Shown one piece after another: positions 46,701-61,716 of a stretch of DNA of 64,000 bases (positions are counted from its first letter, which is position 1; each line of letters begins with the position of its first letter). The notes below the pieces were generated by a model that saw only the letters and a list, made by a program, of their open reading frames with translations, was not told where the DNA came from and searched no databases. This DNA is from Pelobates cultripes (Eukaryota; Chordata; Amphibia; Anura; Pelobatidae): NCBI GenBank assembly GCA_933207985.1, contig OW240916.1, positions 85,984,702 to 86,048,701 on the forward strand. The letters are read 5' to 3'. The position numbers were made by a program, and so were the translations under genes.

Positions 46701-49700
46701 GATGCAACCAATTTCTGGATGAAGAGTTGTAGATTTCTGCATTTAGTTTTACTTCTACACCTTGGAAATCCATATGCCTTAAATATGGGTATATTAAGTA
46801 GCCATAATATTAAAAGTCCTGGGAAATGACAGTTCCCCTTTAAACTTGTTGCCCACCTTGCAAACTCTTTGTTCTTCCATCTTTTGCGGGTCTTTATCTT
46901 TCTTTAATCACTCTATTAATTTCCTGTTTGACAAAATGACACTATTTTTGCCTGTCTGGTAGCTTGCTTCGTGGTGCGGAGGAGACTGGCTTGCGCAAGC
47001 CAGTAAAAGCAGAGTTTGGGGGTGGAACTCGTATCTTCTCTTGTGAGGAGGACTATATCTACCAGAACATTGAAAATGAGCTGAATTTTTTCACATCTCA
47101 GGTAAGTTGTTGTTTTTTTTTGCTTTCTGATTTCAGAATGTCTCTACTGTAGGATCAGCCTGTTACCGAAATAATATATGAATGTTTATGAAAGAAATTT
47201 ACTGCTGATAAAACAAGTAGTGCAGATATAACGAACACTTTAAAAGAATTAAAAAAAACTTGGCTTTTATAAATTACTTGGCATGCGTAGAGTTCTTTTT
47301 CCACACTCTTCAAGGAAACAACCTCTAAAAGGGGTAGGCAACCTTCGGCACTCCAAATGTTGTGCACTACATCCCCCATAAAGCTTTTACACCCATAATG
47401 CTGACAAAGCATCATGCAAGGTGCAGTCTAAAACATCTGGAGTGCCGAAGGTTGTCTATGCCTAAGGAGTCTAGGAGATAGCAGACTAGCTATCTAGGTT
47501 GTACGTATTGTCGCTGTGTAGAAGCAATGTATCATAGTCTTTGAACATATAACCATTGTGCTATCAGTGTGCTATATGTTTTTTGCAAAACATGTAAGAA
47601 GTATTTGGTGATTTATTTTCCTTTATACATTATATATGTTTAGTAGGAGCGAGGTGCCCCCACATTTGCACCAGAGCATGCTTGCTGTTTTAAAGAGCCT
47701 TCTGGCTATTTATCTGTTCTCACTGACCTTAAAAGCACAAAAGTGTTGAATTTTATCGTCTCTATATTTTATTGTCTCTATTTGACCTTGTTAGCTATGT
47801 TAGCACTTGTTTAGGACTTTTTAAACTGCCTTTGTAGACTCAGGAACACTGTGTAGCAGTATATCTGTTCTTAATAATCTTGTTAGCATAGCGTTGGTGT
47901 ATATCTGCTCTACATGACATTGTTAGCATATTATCATAGTGTATTTGTTCGAGATGACCTTTCTAGCAGTGTGGTATTATATCTGCTCCAGTCTGACCTT
48001 GCTAGCACAGTGTGTAGGTGTATATTTGTTCTTGATGACCTTGGCAGCGCACTATAAATCTCCAGGCACCTCTATGTTAAGCTACATGCATTCTGAATAC
48101 TTCTCATGGCACTGTAAAGGATGGATAAGGTTAATATCTGGCCCTCTGGACTGTACTCCAAGGGTAATAAATGAGCTGCATGGGAGGTAGTCTAGAGTCA
48201 GTGGTCTGCTATGGTTTGCCATTTTATTACGTGTGTAAAAAGTACTGTCCTGATTTTTTTTTGCCGTCTAGGAGTATGGCTATTCTGGGTGTGCATGTTG
48301 GCACAGTGAAAGGGTCTGGCTATTCTGATAAACTCGCTAACTTGGTCTAGGAGCCCTGCTGCTCTGAGAGTTCTCCTTGCCAAAATGCTTTCCCAAGTCA
48401 CTCTAAGCAAAGTTCAATAACACAGCTGTTGTGAATGACCTTCTTGTTACAATATTAAGAACTGCTGCTTGATTGTGTTTGTTTCCACAAAGTAGTAGTA
48501 ATGCGGTTCTCAAGTTCTTTATTTAATTACTAGAAAGGCCTCTTTTTAAATACATCCCACTTCTAGTGAACTGGTGGACAAACTGAGCCAAATATCCACA
48601 GCAGCACTCCAACAGTTATTCACCAATAACCACAGCCAACAGGCGCTCTAAGCTGAAGGATTACATTACCGTTCTTACAATCTTTTGTGCAGCATTCAAG
48701 TCTTTATAGGTGGCCCTTCTATTCAACACACTTTTCCACTGTAACATTTTTAGTGATTAAATTGTTCATCTACTGGCAAGCTCTGTTGTTTGTTTTGAGC
48801 TAGAAAAAGATTTAATTTGTTATAAATAAAAGAATCTGTACCTACGTTCCCTGAAGTACAGTAGGTTGCGACCTAGTGTATTTTATGAAAGCCTACATGA
48901 ACAGAGTGTAAAAGGAAAGGCTTGTACAAATTGCATAAAACAGATTTTGTAAGTATATGTGATCTGAAAAACGCATTTTATACCTGCATATTTCCCTCTG
49001 ATGTCCCATTAGCAATTATTTAGGTGCTAGCGAATCAGTGCAGATTGTCACTAAAATAATATTACACAGGAACGTCAGAGCATCATCAGGTATTGGATGG
49101 AGAACCTCCGAGCCAAACACGGTGAATCTCTGCACAATATACACTTCCTCGAGGGACAGCCTATCAGTGAGTGAGCTCTTGCACTTCTTTACAACTATAA
49201 TTACCCACAAAACTGAATATGTTTTTAATATATTATTTCAATAGTTGACTAACATCTGGGAGTAGTAATAAAGGGCATAAATATTTTAAAAGAATGTTAT
49301 CTTTAACTCATTATGTGAGACTGACTTAATCTTCTCTTTCTCTGATTTTTTTTCTTTTTGCTTATCTTGCCCTATTCATGTCTCATTCTGTTTTCCTCTA
49401 CATTATTTATTTACATTTTTCTACTCATTCCAATGCCATTGCTTGTCTTCACTTCATCCTCGTTGTCCTCATTTGCTCCCCCTTCCTCTAAAATGTTGTT
49501 AATTGTCTTATTGTTTCCTCTTATTTGTGCCTTTCCTCTTTTTAATTGGTTATTTCCTTTTCTTAATTGGTTCTTTTCTCCTGTTCTGTGGATTTCTTCT
49601 CACTCTATCCTCTTCATGTCCTCTATCTTTTCCTTATTCCACCGCTTGTATGCCTTTTGGTGGGCGTCCCTTTTCACATCCCAATCCCTCTCTCAGTCCC

Positions 49701-52700
49701 AGAACTTACTGCTCGTGGGGTCATCCAGCAGGTATTTCCTGTCCATGAACAGCGAATACTGAGCCGGCTCATGAAGTCTTGGGTCCAGGCAGTATGTGAG
49801 AGACAGCCACTGGGTAACAAAACCTTTAAATATCTATGACTACCTAATCATTGAAAAATAAGAATACCAGTCAACTATTGGTCTACTGCTGAAGTTAAAC
49901 TATGCATCAAATAATAGGTTTTTTATTTTTTTGGGGATCTTTTATGGACTTTTACCATAGACCAACTATGCTATATACATATTTTAATTAATATTATTAT
50001 ACTTGAAATAATGTCATGCCAAATTACAGCAGAATAGTGTAACACTGATCATCTCCATACAAATTATAATTTAAAATAAAATCATCAATTTTGTTATTTA
50101 CTTGCTACTCTCCAACATAGGTACAAACTGCTAACCAACAGGAACTCAGGCCAATATATACTTATATTCTTCATTATTAATTCCTAGTATTTAACTCTGA
50201 AATGTCTATAACAATATATTTTATGTAACACCATATTGAGGATATCAGACATTTATATATCGCTTATAAGTATGCATGTTATTGTAATGCAGACAGATTT
50301 TGTTCACTTTATACAGATGACATCTGTGACTATTTCGGAGTGAAAGTTGCCATGTATTTCTCCTGGTTGGGGTTCTACACTTCATCGTTGGTCTATCCCG
50401 CTGTCTTTGGTATGATGCTCTGGTTTTTCACTGAGTCTGACCAGGTAAGGATGATTGGGTCTAGTATACCTGCCACGACAATCTCAAAATTTATTTAATC
50501 AAATCAGAAAAGTGTGTTGTTTTCACACTTTGTGGGAGACAATATGTACAATAAATCTCACAATTCTATAGAAGAGCATTTTATAATGTTGAAAAATGTA
50601 TCAATGTGAACATTTTTTTCTTGACTTGGAATAATTTAAGATGATTCCCCAGCTGGTGGATGTAATTTCCATTTGCAGTGATTGTGTTGTGTGCGGCTGC
50701 AAGACAAGGCAGGAGGCGGAGAAGACAAAACAAATTACTTCTACAAGCTTGCTGAAAATTACCACATTTATTTTTTTTAAAAAAACATTTGTACTGCTTT
50801 CAAAATATTAGTATGTTCACACGCAAATAACTGTAAATGTTTAGCAACTGTTAAGCTTTAAAGGACCACTATAGTGCCAGGAAAAAAAAACTAGTTTTCC
50901 TGGCACTATAGGGTCTTCAGGTCCCCCCGCCCCACCCTCAGGGTTCCACTCCCGCCGGCTGAAGGGGGAGGAAGGGGTTAAACACTTACCTTTCTTCGGC
51001 GCTGGGGAATTCACCTCCCTCTTCTGACGTCAGCGCTGAATGCACATGCGCGGCAAGAGCCGCGCATTCAATCGGTCCATAGGAAAGCATTTCTCAATGC
51101 TTTCCTATGGACACTGGCGTCTTCTCACTGTGATTTTCACAGTGAGAAGCGCGGAAGCGCCTCTAGCGACTGTCAATGAGACAGCACCTAGAGGCTGGAT
51201 TAACCCTAATGTAAACATAGCAGTTTTTCTGAAACTGCTATGTTTACAGCTGCAGGGTTAACCTTAGATGGACCTGGCACTCAGACCACTTCATTGAGTT
51301 GAAGTGGTCTGGGTGCCTATAGTGGTCCTTTAAGCATGCCAGTTTTATTAGTATGCATTGGCTCATAGTGGGATGGAACCCAACTATGCCATAGAGTATG
51401 TCAAATATTTTTCTAAATCATGGTTGGCCAAAGGTAGGGTATCATGGCAAAATCTATCTTCCTTGGTAAATTCCTGTATGACATTATCTTCATTTATTTC
51501 TGTAACTAATGCTGTAACCTAAACAAATAGAATCAGATTTTATCCCTAACATTAATTATAGTACTGATGTTAACACTAACCGTAATTCTTTCCTAGTATT
51601 AAGCCCAATTCTATAACCCTTATGCTAACCCTAGCCCTAGATTTGTACTTCAGGCTGGATAATTCCTATGAGAGCCAGTCACAGTGATTATATGCCTCAG
51701 CAGTCACTTAAGATAATGTGGGCACTTCAATAGACAAATGCAGAACTTGGCCGTTGTCTATTGCACCATCACACTTGTGCCCGACAGCAAGGGCTTAGAC
51801 ATCTGAATGCTGGTACAACCTGTCACAGTAATTGAATGACAGGGGAAACTTTAAACTGAGTCTTGTTGGACTGCATCATCCCTCCCACCTTCATTATGCC
51901 AATCCATTACCTCTAGCTATACTTCAGTTTCCCTTCATCCAACCTTTCACCTCCCTATCTAGTTACACAAATACTTCCCTAACTACTCATTTCATCTCAT
52001 GTCAGTTTTACCAATACGTTTCTCCAAACTCAGCCATATCCTTATTGCCCTTTTTTGTTAGACATAATGTCCAAAGCCTATATCCCACAATGTTCATGCT
52101 TCCATCCCCAGCCCTGACTATATTTCACAGGGGAACAAAAGTAAATAACAGCAAGCAAATAAAGGGAACAGCGCACAATAAAATATTGTAATGTTGGGTT
52201 ATATCTTTCTAAATCTATAAGTGCAATTGTTATTATTATTATTATTATTATTATTGCCATTTATATAGCGCCAACAGATTCCGTAGCGCTTTAAAATATT
52301 ATGAGAGGGGGGATTTAACTATAAATAGGACAATTACAAGAAACAATAGGTTGAAGAGGGCCCTGCTCAAACGAGCTTACAGTCTATAGGAAGTGGGGTG
52401 TAAAATACATTAGGACACGAGGTAGCAATTAAATAAGGTGGGAGTGAAGCAGAGCTGGAGGAGAGAGTAAGAGACAGGTATGTGAGGTAGAGGTAGAGGT
52501 TACTCTGGGAGGAAAATGAGGTGCAACCCTCTTAAAATGTGTATACATATGTATTATAAAATATAATAAAAGCACACGTATATATGTCTGGTATAATTAT
52601 CCCAGCAGAAAATGAGAAAACAGAAAAAATCTCATAGGGTAATATAGTAAACACAGGTAATACTTGGATGATATAATTATCTTAAAGTATCACACTCACA

Positions 52701-55700
52701 TTTTTCTGAGTCTGTTCAAATAACTGGCTCAGGTAATACAGCATAGGTGTGATAGTTGTAGTAGCAGACAGGGTAAGTGACAGCTTTTCCTCAATAGTAG
52801 AAAGAGAAACAGCAGAAGACAACACCAGTTAAGGTGAGATAAGCAATATTTCTTAAACCAAAAATATAAAAATCTTACATTCAAGTAACTGGAGTGCCAT
52901 AGAATATAAGCCCACAGTAATAGAACTCAGCACACCGCGTTTCCACGCTCCTTGCGTCTTCCTCAGGTGCCTCTGCAAGTGATAAAGTGCATTTTGGATT
53001 AAAACCAAGGCAGGAAAATGGCAGAGTTGACTGAAATATGATAGATAATATATCTAATGCAATACTACTCTGTTTTTGCCACTGTAAATAGTTAGTGTGT
53101 TATGTGTATGTGTTGAGGAACGCTGGCTCCCCACTTATTCATCTAACTAACATGTCATGTTTACATAAGTAGCGGGTTTTCTATCAAGCATGGACCATTG
53201 CAGAGAGTAGTAAAACACAATTCTAAATGACTTGTTTATTGGTATAAATGGAGCTCTCTGGCAATACTACTTTTATCTGTTGCACAAGCAAAGATTATTA
53301 TTTTTAGGTGCTGACTGAATCTCCTCTGGCATGGAGTAATGGCTAATGAGCAGGCATCTATTCCAACTAGAAGATGATACAGGTTATTTTGTGTTGTAAC
53401 CTATTTGTGAGATGGCACTAGGCTTACTTGATACAGCAGATGTCACCACTAATATCCATAGCCAGCTGGCTGGGTAAACGGAACTCAGTGATGCAATATG
53501 GGAACCTTAGCATCTCAGTAACTGGTGGGGGAGTGCTGTCTTGAAACATTGTAAAGGACTTTAGTGTTCAAAACTGGATTTTGTGGAGAACAAAAACACC
53601 ACATGATGGAATATGTATATATTTATAAAGAGCTACATTCCATCTAAGTTACACTGTGCATAAAAAATGTCTGTAATATTTGTATATTTCTGCACGTTTT
53701 CTTAAATTAGGCATTTTTGTTTGTAAATATTGGCAGCAATGGCGGGCTCACAGGGTACATCAATGCATGATCAATTTCATATGTTATTGGTATCTATTAT
53801 GAAGCAGGTGCTTATAGGGGTACTTTTTAGATAAGACATTTATATTGATGTACTAGGCCAGTATAATAAGATTAATAGTGGTATTCAGATGAAATATGAT
53901 GAAAATCACGTTCTTAGAAAGACATAAATAATTTCTATCTGCAAATCCAGAGTGTTTATTTTATACTTTACCTTTTCTGTCTTTCACAGACTAGTCGTGA
54001 TATCTGCTGTGTTGTCTTTGCGCTTTTCAATGTGGTTTGGGCTACTCTATTCTTAGAGGGCTGGAAACGAAGAGGAGCAGAGCTGGCTTACAAGTGGGGG
54101 ACACTGGATACCCCTGCAGAATTTATCGAGGAGCCTCGATCCCAATTCAGAGTCAGTGAAACATGTCAATGGAATCCGTTCATTTAGTGGGGTCCTGAAG
54201 TCCCTGAACGTTTTTGTATGAACTTGAAAGTTATCATAATAAAATAGTACCAATGAAAGTGAACACAATTTAACACTACTGGAGTTATTTACCAAATCAG
54301 AGATTGAGAATTGATATGGGAATTTTTCATTATTTTCATTCCAAATGGGGAATTGGAAGGAAAAGGGACATGGCAGACAATGACAATATAATAATAACGA
54401 GGGTCATTCTAAGTATCAAATTACCTGTACTTTGCTGACTTGTCTATGGTGCAGGGATCCTGTCCATTCACACTTAATTTTCAAAGTTCATTGTCTTGTA
54501 AGCCAGACTGGGTGCAAGCTTATAGCAGCAGTGGTATGGCTGCTGTCAGGTTTTAGATCATTAACACTCATCCTGTCTGATGAGGGAACTGCTCTTGCAT
54601 TAATCTACTTATCCCGTGTATATGCCTACTGGACAGCTGTTTAGTGATTAGAACAGATCTCACTCTTGATTGGAAAATGTATCTATTTTGTGAGGGAAGC
54701 TGCAGGCATCCTCACTAAACTGTGCAAAATTAATTTTTTTTGCATTGTTATTTTAATGTTTTATCTTTATGATGCTTTTAAAAAAATGGAGTGGTGGGTT
54801 ATTTTGCTCATGTAGATTGCCTTTGTTTGTCAAAATGTATGGAGAACTCAGGGATAAAAAAAACATACTAATCTTGTCGTAAAGACAATGTCAAGGGAAT
54901 GACAACTTTAGATAAGGGAGTTAAAGGACCACTATAGGGTCTTTAGGTCCCCCCCACCCTCAGGGTCCCACACTCACCGGGCTGAAGGGGTTAAACGCTT
55001 ACCTTTCTCCAGCGCCGGGGAACTCTTCTCCCTCTTCCGACGTCAGCGCCGAATACGCGCGCCTTCTATCAGTCCATAGGAAAGCATTTCTCAATGCTTT
55101 CCTATGGATGCTGGTGTCTTCTCACTGTAAAAATCACAGTGAGAAGCGCAGAAGCGCCTCTAGCAGCTGTCAATGAGACAGCCACTAGAGGCTGGATTAA
55201 CCCTCAGTGAAACATAGCAGTTTCTCTGAAACTGCTATGTTTACAGCAGGCAGGCTTAATCCTAGATGGACCTGGCACCCAGACCACTTCATTGAGCTGA
55301 AGTGGTCTGGGTGCCTATAGAGTGCCTATAGTGGTCCTTTAAGGGAAGAACTAGAGTAACTGACATACAGGGCATATAGTAAGACTATTATTACTATTAT
55401 TAACAACCTGATAGTAGTTTGCAGCTAGTATGGTTCATCTATGGAGCAAAAAGGATGTTCTTAGAAGGGATTGTAAAGGTACATCAAGGAGGCAACTTTG
55501 ATAGGTGAAAATATGGCACAGAAAATGATAAAATGCCCCAACTTCACATTTGTAAGAATACATCTATGGCATCTGCAGACTTTTTTAAAGTTTAAAAAAA
55601 CTTTAAAAAGCCATATTTTTATTTTTTGTCAAAAATGTCATCTTTTGTATTCTTGTTTAGGGTGTCAAGAGACTCAGCCCAGTGACCAACTCTGAAGAGT

Positions 55701-58700
55701 TCTACTATCCACCTTGGAAACGTCTCCTGTTCCAATCCTGCGTCAGTCTCCCCATCTGTATGTCATGTCTATGCTTTGTATTCATCGTGATGCTTGCTTG
55801 CTTCGAGCTTCAGGTGAGTGGAGTCTTAGTCCTGGCTTAGTACATTTAAAACACATTTAACTCCAAAGCGAAAAGCCTTGCACTTTCACTATATTGACCT
55901 AAGCATTATTTTTTAGTTGCAGACTCACCACAACCCATGCACTGTTCAGTAAAGAGGCCAGTATTGGGTGTTCCTGTAATTAATTCTGTAAAACAATGAC
56001 TAATCGGAATCACTGACGAGAGAAAATAGTTGTGCTAGTCTAGGCTAAACATGTGATTCACTCCAGCTGTAACCTTTTATTAGGTAGACGTGTTTGGGTG
56101 AGAGAGAAACGTTAAAGTTGTTTGAAAAATCAATGGTAAACAATGGAAAATGACATGTTTGGGTTATATTTAAACTTTTAAGCATACATGGGTTAAGTTG
56201 CTTCCCAGCTATTTCCTAAAGATATCCATGTTAAAGGGTTACTCCTACCCTTTGTAAATAAACTTTATTGGCCATTAGTAATTAGGTCTCCCCCCTTGTA
56301 AACCTGTAAAATAAGCCAAAACCTACCTGGAATCCAGCACCAGGCAAAGCTTCCCTCGCTGGCTTCCACGTCCCAACCGATATCACTGCTTCACTCTCTA
56401 TGGTCCAATCAAATGCTTCTCATAATGAAGCATTTGATTGAACTGTTCTCACCATCTCCTAGTGCTTGCATGTGCTCTGAGATGAGGCGGGGAAGGAGTG
56501 AGTGGGGGGTAGAGAAGGGAAAGTGGGAATATAAAAAATTAAAAATTGATGAATAGAGGCAGCGAGGGCTTAAATAAGAGAGGGAAGGAGGAAGAAGAAG
56601 AAGTTAATTAAATCTGTCCCACATGCACACTGACAACAGATGGAATTTTACACATTAGGCAAGATGTCATGTGTGCCACAAATCTGCAAATAGCTCTCAG
56701 TATGTACAGTTTCTCATGCAGAACCACTGTACCTAAAGATTCCACTTCCACTTCTGAAAGTATAAGTTGTGTTGTAGGTGGGAGTAAACCATTAAGCCAG
56801 ATGCCTTTTCACAATCGGGCTTGTTAACACAACATATCTGTTTGCTAGTTTATGTCCTTAACTTACAGTGGACGACCAAGAATTAGTAAAGGGTAAAAAC
56901 ATCTTATAGTTAGCCAATGTAGATTTTTTTTTTTAACTTTCAATTCCATGTCACTATATGTTTCTAACATTATACGGCATATATAACACTAGCTTTAGTG
57001 ACCTTCAGCTGTTATCTTCATTAGACAGTTATAACAAAAATAACGATATATAACGATTCAAGTCAGCCACTTGTATTTGTTTTTATATATTTAATATTTT
57101 TATGTTTTGTGTTGTTTGTTTTTAAGTGACCTATGTTGGCATAAACTGAGCAAATAATTCCTGCAATTAAAAAATAATAATAATAATCATTATTCTCTGA
57201 GCATTCTCTTAGTATGATGGGGGTGTTGTACCGCCACCCACTGTTTACAAGCCAAACTACAACTTGTTTCTTCTCCAGTGTAGTTTAACCACTGCTGTTA
57301 ACTAGCCGTGAATCGCATTGTGCCAAGGACCTTATTTGAAACTGTGTAAATCTGTTCCTTAGAATCACTATATAAGGCTACAATCTTAGAATCTTTTTAG
57401 AGGCATACATGTCATCAGTGATTATGGTGCCTACTTGGGTATTCAATTTGAAGTTTTGTGTGTATATATATATATATATGTTTATATCTTTAATTTAAGT
57501 GATTTGACAGTTTTAGGCTGCCAACTGGGCTAATTATGAACCTGCTTGCCATAGGCAATGCACTGAAAGTTCACTTTTGTATTAATTGAGGATAGTTGTT
57601 AATTTGTTAAGTGCATTCATATGGGTCATGCACTGCAATATTATTAATACTAAAAGATCAATTTTAATTGTTGACATAACTTTGCATCATATTGTGGTAA
57701 CAGTATTGGATGGGTGGATGTTTGCAGAAACACAATATTTGTTAAGTGTTGCACACAGGTATTAATAACACCAGAGCTCCGTGGTAGAGGTCTGCTAACC
57801 TCCAAATTGTATTAAAAAGTGAAGAGCCACAGCCTGCACAGCGTTGGGTAAATACTCAGATAGGTTTATTTTGGACTCAAGGACAAATCAGAGATACAAC
57901 GTTTCGGCAGTGACACCATATAATCATACATTAATCATGCAATCATACATTAATCATGTAATCGTACATGAGTAATGCCTCACAGCAAAAACGCTGTGTG
58001 GTGGAGCTCCCTGTATCCCGGCTGGGTACCTCTGCCAGGTACCACTTCCTAGCTGGAGCAGGGAAAAAAAACCTTAGCACTTCTGCCCCAGTCACCGTGG
58101 CTTGACAGGGGTCCTGGAGCCTCTTCGTCCTGGATCAGGCTAGGGACAGTGATTAACCCTCCCCCCAATCCCTTCAGTAACTGGATGACACACAGCTCTG
58201 GGAGTCTAACTCAAATGCTTTATTGGTACAGCCAATTTATACACAGACCCCCGCAGGGGGTCTCCATTCTATTCAGGACAAGTCCCTCAGTCTGAGGATG
58301 GAGGTGTATGGTTTACAGATGGCCATCTCCCGCTCTGGGAGATACCAACAGTACAACAATTACATACAGTAAGACACATCACATGCATTGGGGAACACTT
58401 AGGGGGCTCCGCGCCCAGGGAAGGAAATGGGGCACACACATAAAACATACATCCCTAGATGGCCCTGGGTCCCAGTTAGCATCCCTGCAAATAGCGGGGC
58501 TATCGGGTGTACAGATAAATAATTGCATAAAGTCTGGTCTTGAGGCTCTGTACATCCCCGCAATTACTTCTACGGAATTGTTTGGCTTAGGCCGGTAAAT
58601 TCAAACTTTGCGCCTAAACAAAGCAGCGACCAATTAGCGCTCGGGGATGGGAGGTGTTCCAAGCTGAGCCCTTTAACTTGCGCCGGCTATCAGGAGAAAG

Positions 58701-60730
58701 GGCGCAAACCAAGTTGGAATAGTAGCTCCTATTGGTCGCCTCAACCCCACAGCGACCAATCAGTGCTCGCTCCCACCGGCCTATCAGAGAAAGGGCGCAA
58801 ACCCAGTTTGAATAGGATCTCCTTCTCCTATTGGTCGGCACGGACTTCCAGTCGGCAGGTGGAACTCTGCGGCTGTGAAGCCGACCCCTAGCTTCAGAGG
58901 ATTGGCTAGGGCTTGCGTCTCTCCGGTGCTACTTAAGTGGAGATATCCACCGGAGAAAGAGACGTGAGCCCTAGCCGACCCTCTGGATGCTCTTTTGGCA
59001 GCCACTAGCTCAGACTTGTAGCTCACGGGTAGGGGCCCTTGCAGTCGCTGTCTGCCTCGCTGACAGTCTACCTGCAGACTTGAGGCTCCTGGATCTCCCC
59101 CGGACAGTGATTAGGCTGCTTTAGTAGTAGATAGGGCGACCCTCAGCATGGGGACCTGAAAACAATAGCAGGCAAGCAAGTGGGTACCTGTGGGCATGGT
59201 ACTCCACGACGGTGCTCCGTCACACGCCGGATCTCTGTTTTGTCCTTGATCTCAATGTAAACCTATATTAGTATTCACCCTGCGCTGTACAACATTTCTT
59301 TTCCGTTTGAAGTAGATCCACATTTATGGAAAATATTTCATATGTGTTATTTATCTGATCTTGATACAGTGGTTTGGTTATTACTTATTTAAACAGTTAT
59401 CTGCTGGTTCTTATTTGTGTTTTTTCTTTTATGTTTTGGCAGGAGTTTATGCTCAGTATCAAGGAGCTCCCTCGGGTTGTACGCTTCTTCCCCAAAATCC
59501 TTCTTGCTGTGATAGTTAGTTCTTGTGACGAGGTTTACAGGAAGATTGCGTACTGGTTAAATGATATGGGTATGTGGCATATTTTTTAATCTATATGTCT
59601 ATCTGATCTGTTTATCAAATGTATAGATCATAAGTAACGTAGCTTGAAAAAATACTCAAGTCCATCAAGTTCAACTTTCACTCACCTCTGTATCTGCTGT
59701 TGATGTAATAAATCTTTAATCTAGTAAATAATTGCTGAAGTGCTTTATTTGTGTCAAGAGTGTCTTTTTATTTTATTTTTTTTATAATTCTTTGTTTTAT
59801 TGAGGCATTTGAGTAATACAAATCAGAATACAGCAGTAACAGCTCACATGAGCCATGAATGCAATCAAGGAAAATAAACTCCAGCAAAAAGTAGCCTCTT
59901 TTTTTGTGTCAAGTACAAAAGAACAGTGCTTGTACGATACTCAAACTGGTAAAGATATAGGATGATAATATGCATTATATGTGAGACGACAGCCATGTTG
60001 AAAATCATTTTTGAGCTTAAGGCAAAAACATAGTGAGTATTTGTTGTCAAGAGTGTCTTTATTCACTCACTATTTCAATAGAAAATGGCACTTTTAAATA
60101 GGAACCCTTTTACACCTCAGATAGTTGGAAGGTGTTTCTTCCTAGAGCTAAACCCAAAAGCAGAGCTTGCGCAGAGCACTTGCCTTTGAATGACTTTTCG
60201 ACAAGCTGTAATACCGGTTATTGAGCTGTTAGTCAACAATCATAGTAGTGCAAGAAGTTGTGGGCTTGGAGTAGTAGCTGCAGATACTAGAACTGCAGCT
60301 ATTGCAAGCAAAGATTTCATATAACCCCAATGAAAACGTGAAAAACTAATTAAATGCATATTTTCTTTGGGGTTATTTTTTTAAATGATCTGTTACTTTA
60401 ACAGCATTTTCAGCAGTCTCTCTCTCTATCTCTATATATATATATATATAATGTACCTTTCTCAGCAGTCTCTCTCTCTATATATATAATGTACCTTTCT
60501 CAGCAGTCTCTCTCTATATATATATATATATATATAATGTACCTTTCTCAGCAGTCTCTCTCTCTCTCTCTATATATATAATGTACCTTTCTCAGCAGTC
60601 TCTCTCTCTCTATATATATATATATAATGTACCTTTCTCAGCAGTCTCTCTCTCTCTCTATATATATATATATAATGTACCTTTCTCAGCAGTCTCTCTC
60701 TCTATATATATAATGTACCTTTCTCAGCAG

Positions 60731-60768
<38 letters not shown>

Positions 60769-60834
60769 ATGTACCTTTCTCAGCAGTCTCTCTCTCTTTC
60801 TCTCTCTCTATATATAATGCACCTTTCTCAGCAG

Positions 60835-60872
<38 letters not shown>

Positions 60873-61118
60873 ATGTGCCTTTCTCAGCAGTCTCTCTCTC
60901 TATATTTATATATATATATATAATGTACCTTTCTCAGAAGTCTCTCTCTCTATATATATATATATATAATGTACCTTTCTCAGCAGTCTCTCTCTCTTTA
61001 TATATATATATATAATGTACCTTTCTCAGCAGTCTCTCTCTCTCTATATATATATAATGTACCTTTCTCAGCAGTCTCTCTCTCTATATATATATATATA
61101 ATGTACCTTTCTCAGCAG

Positions 61119-61150
<32 letters not shown>

Positions 61151-61393
61151 ATGTACCTTTCTCAGCAGTCTCTCTCTCTCTATATATATATAATGTACCT
61201 TTCTCAGCAGTCTCTCTCTCTTTATATATATATAATGTACCTTTCTCAGCAGTCTCTCTCTCTCTATATATATTTATATATATATAATGTACCTTTCTCA
61301 GAAGTCTCTCTCTCTCTCTATATATATATATATAATGTACCTTTTTCAGCAGTCTCTCTCTCTCTCTATATATATATAATGTACCTTTCTCAG

Positions 61394-61464
<71 letters not shown>

Positions 61465-61535
61465 ATGTACCTCTCTCAGCAATCCCTCTCTCTCTGTCTC
61501 TCTCTATATATAAATATATAATGTACCTTTCTCAG

Positions 61536-61579
<44 letters not shown>

Positions 61580-61613
61580 ATATAATGTACCTTTCTCAGC
61601 AGTCTCTCTCTTT

Positions 61614-61650
<37 letters not shown>

Positions 61651-61666
61651 GTACCTTTCTTAGCAG

Positions 61667-61716
<50 letters not shown>

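Noticed and set aside
49358..49839. Overlapping 80-134-residue frames rich in Phe, Leu and Ser
   Set aside because: Most of the span is a pyrimidine-rich intron before the ANO8 exon at 49697. Only 49697-49813 is coding, and the longer frames run in from the intron.
51600..51650. Telomere-like CTAACCCTAG words
   Set aside because: Only two degenerate units in an intron, within chance expectation.
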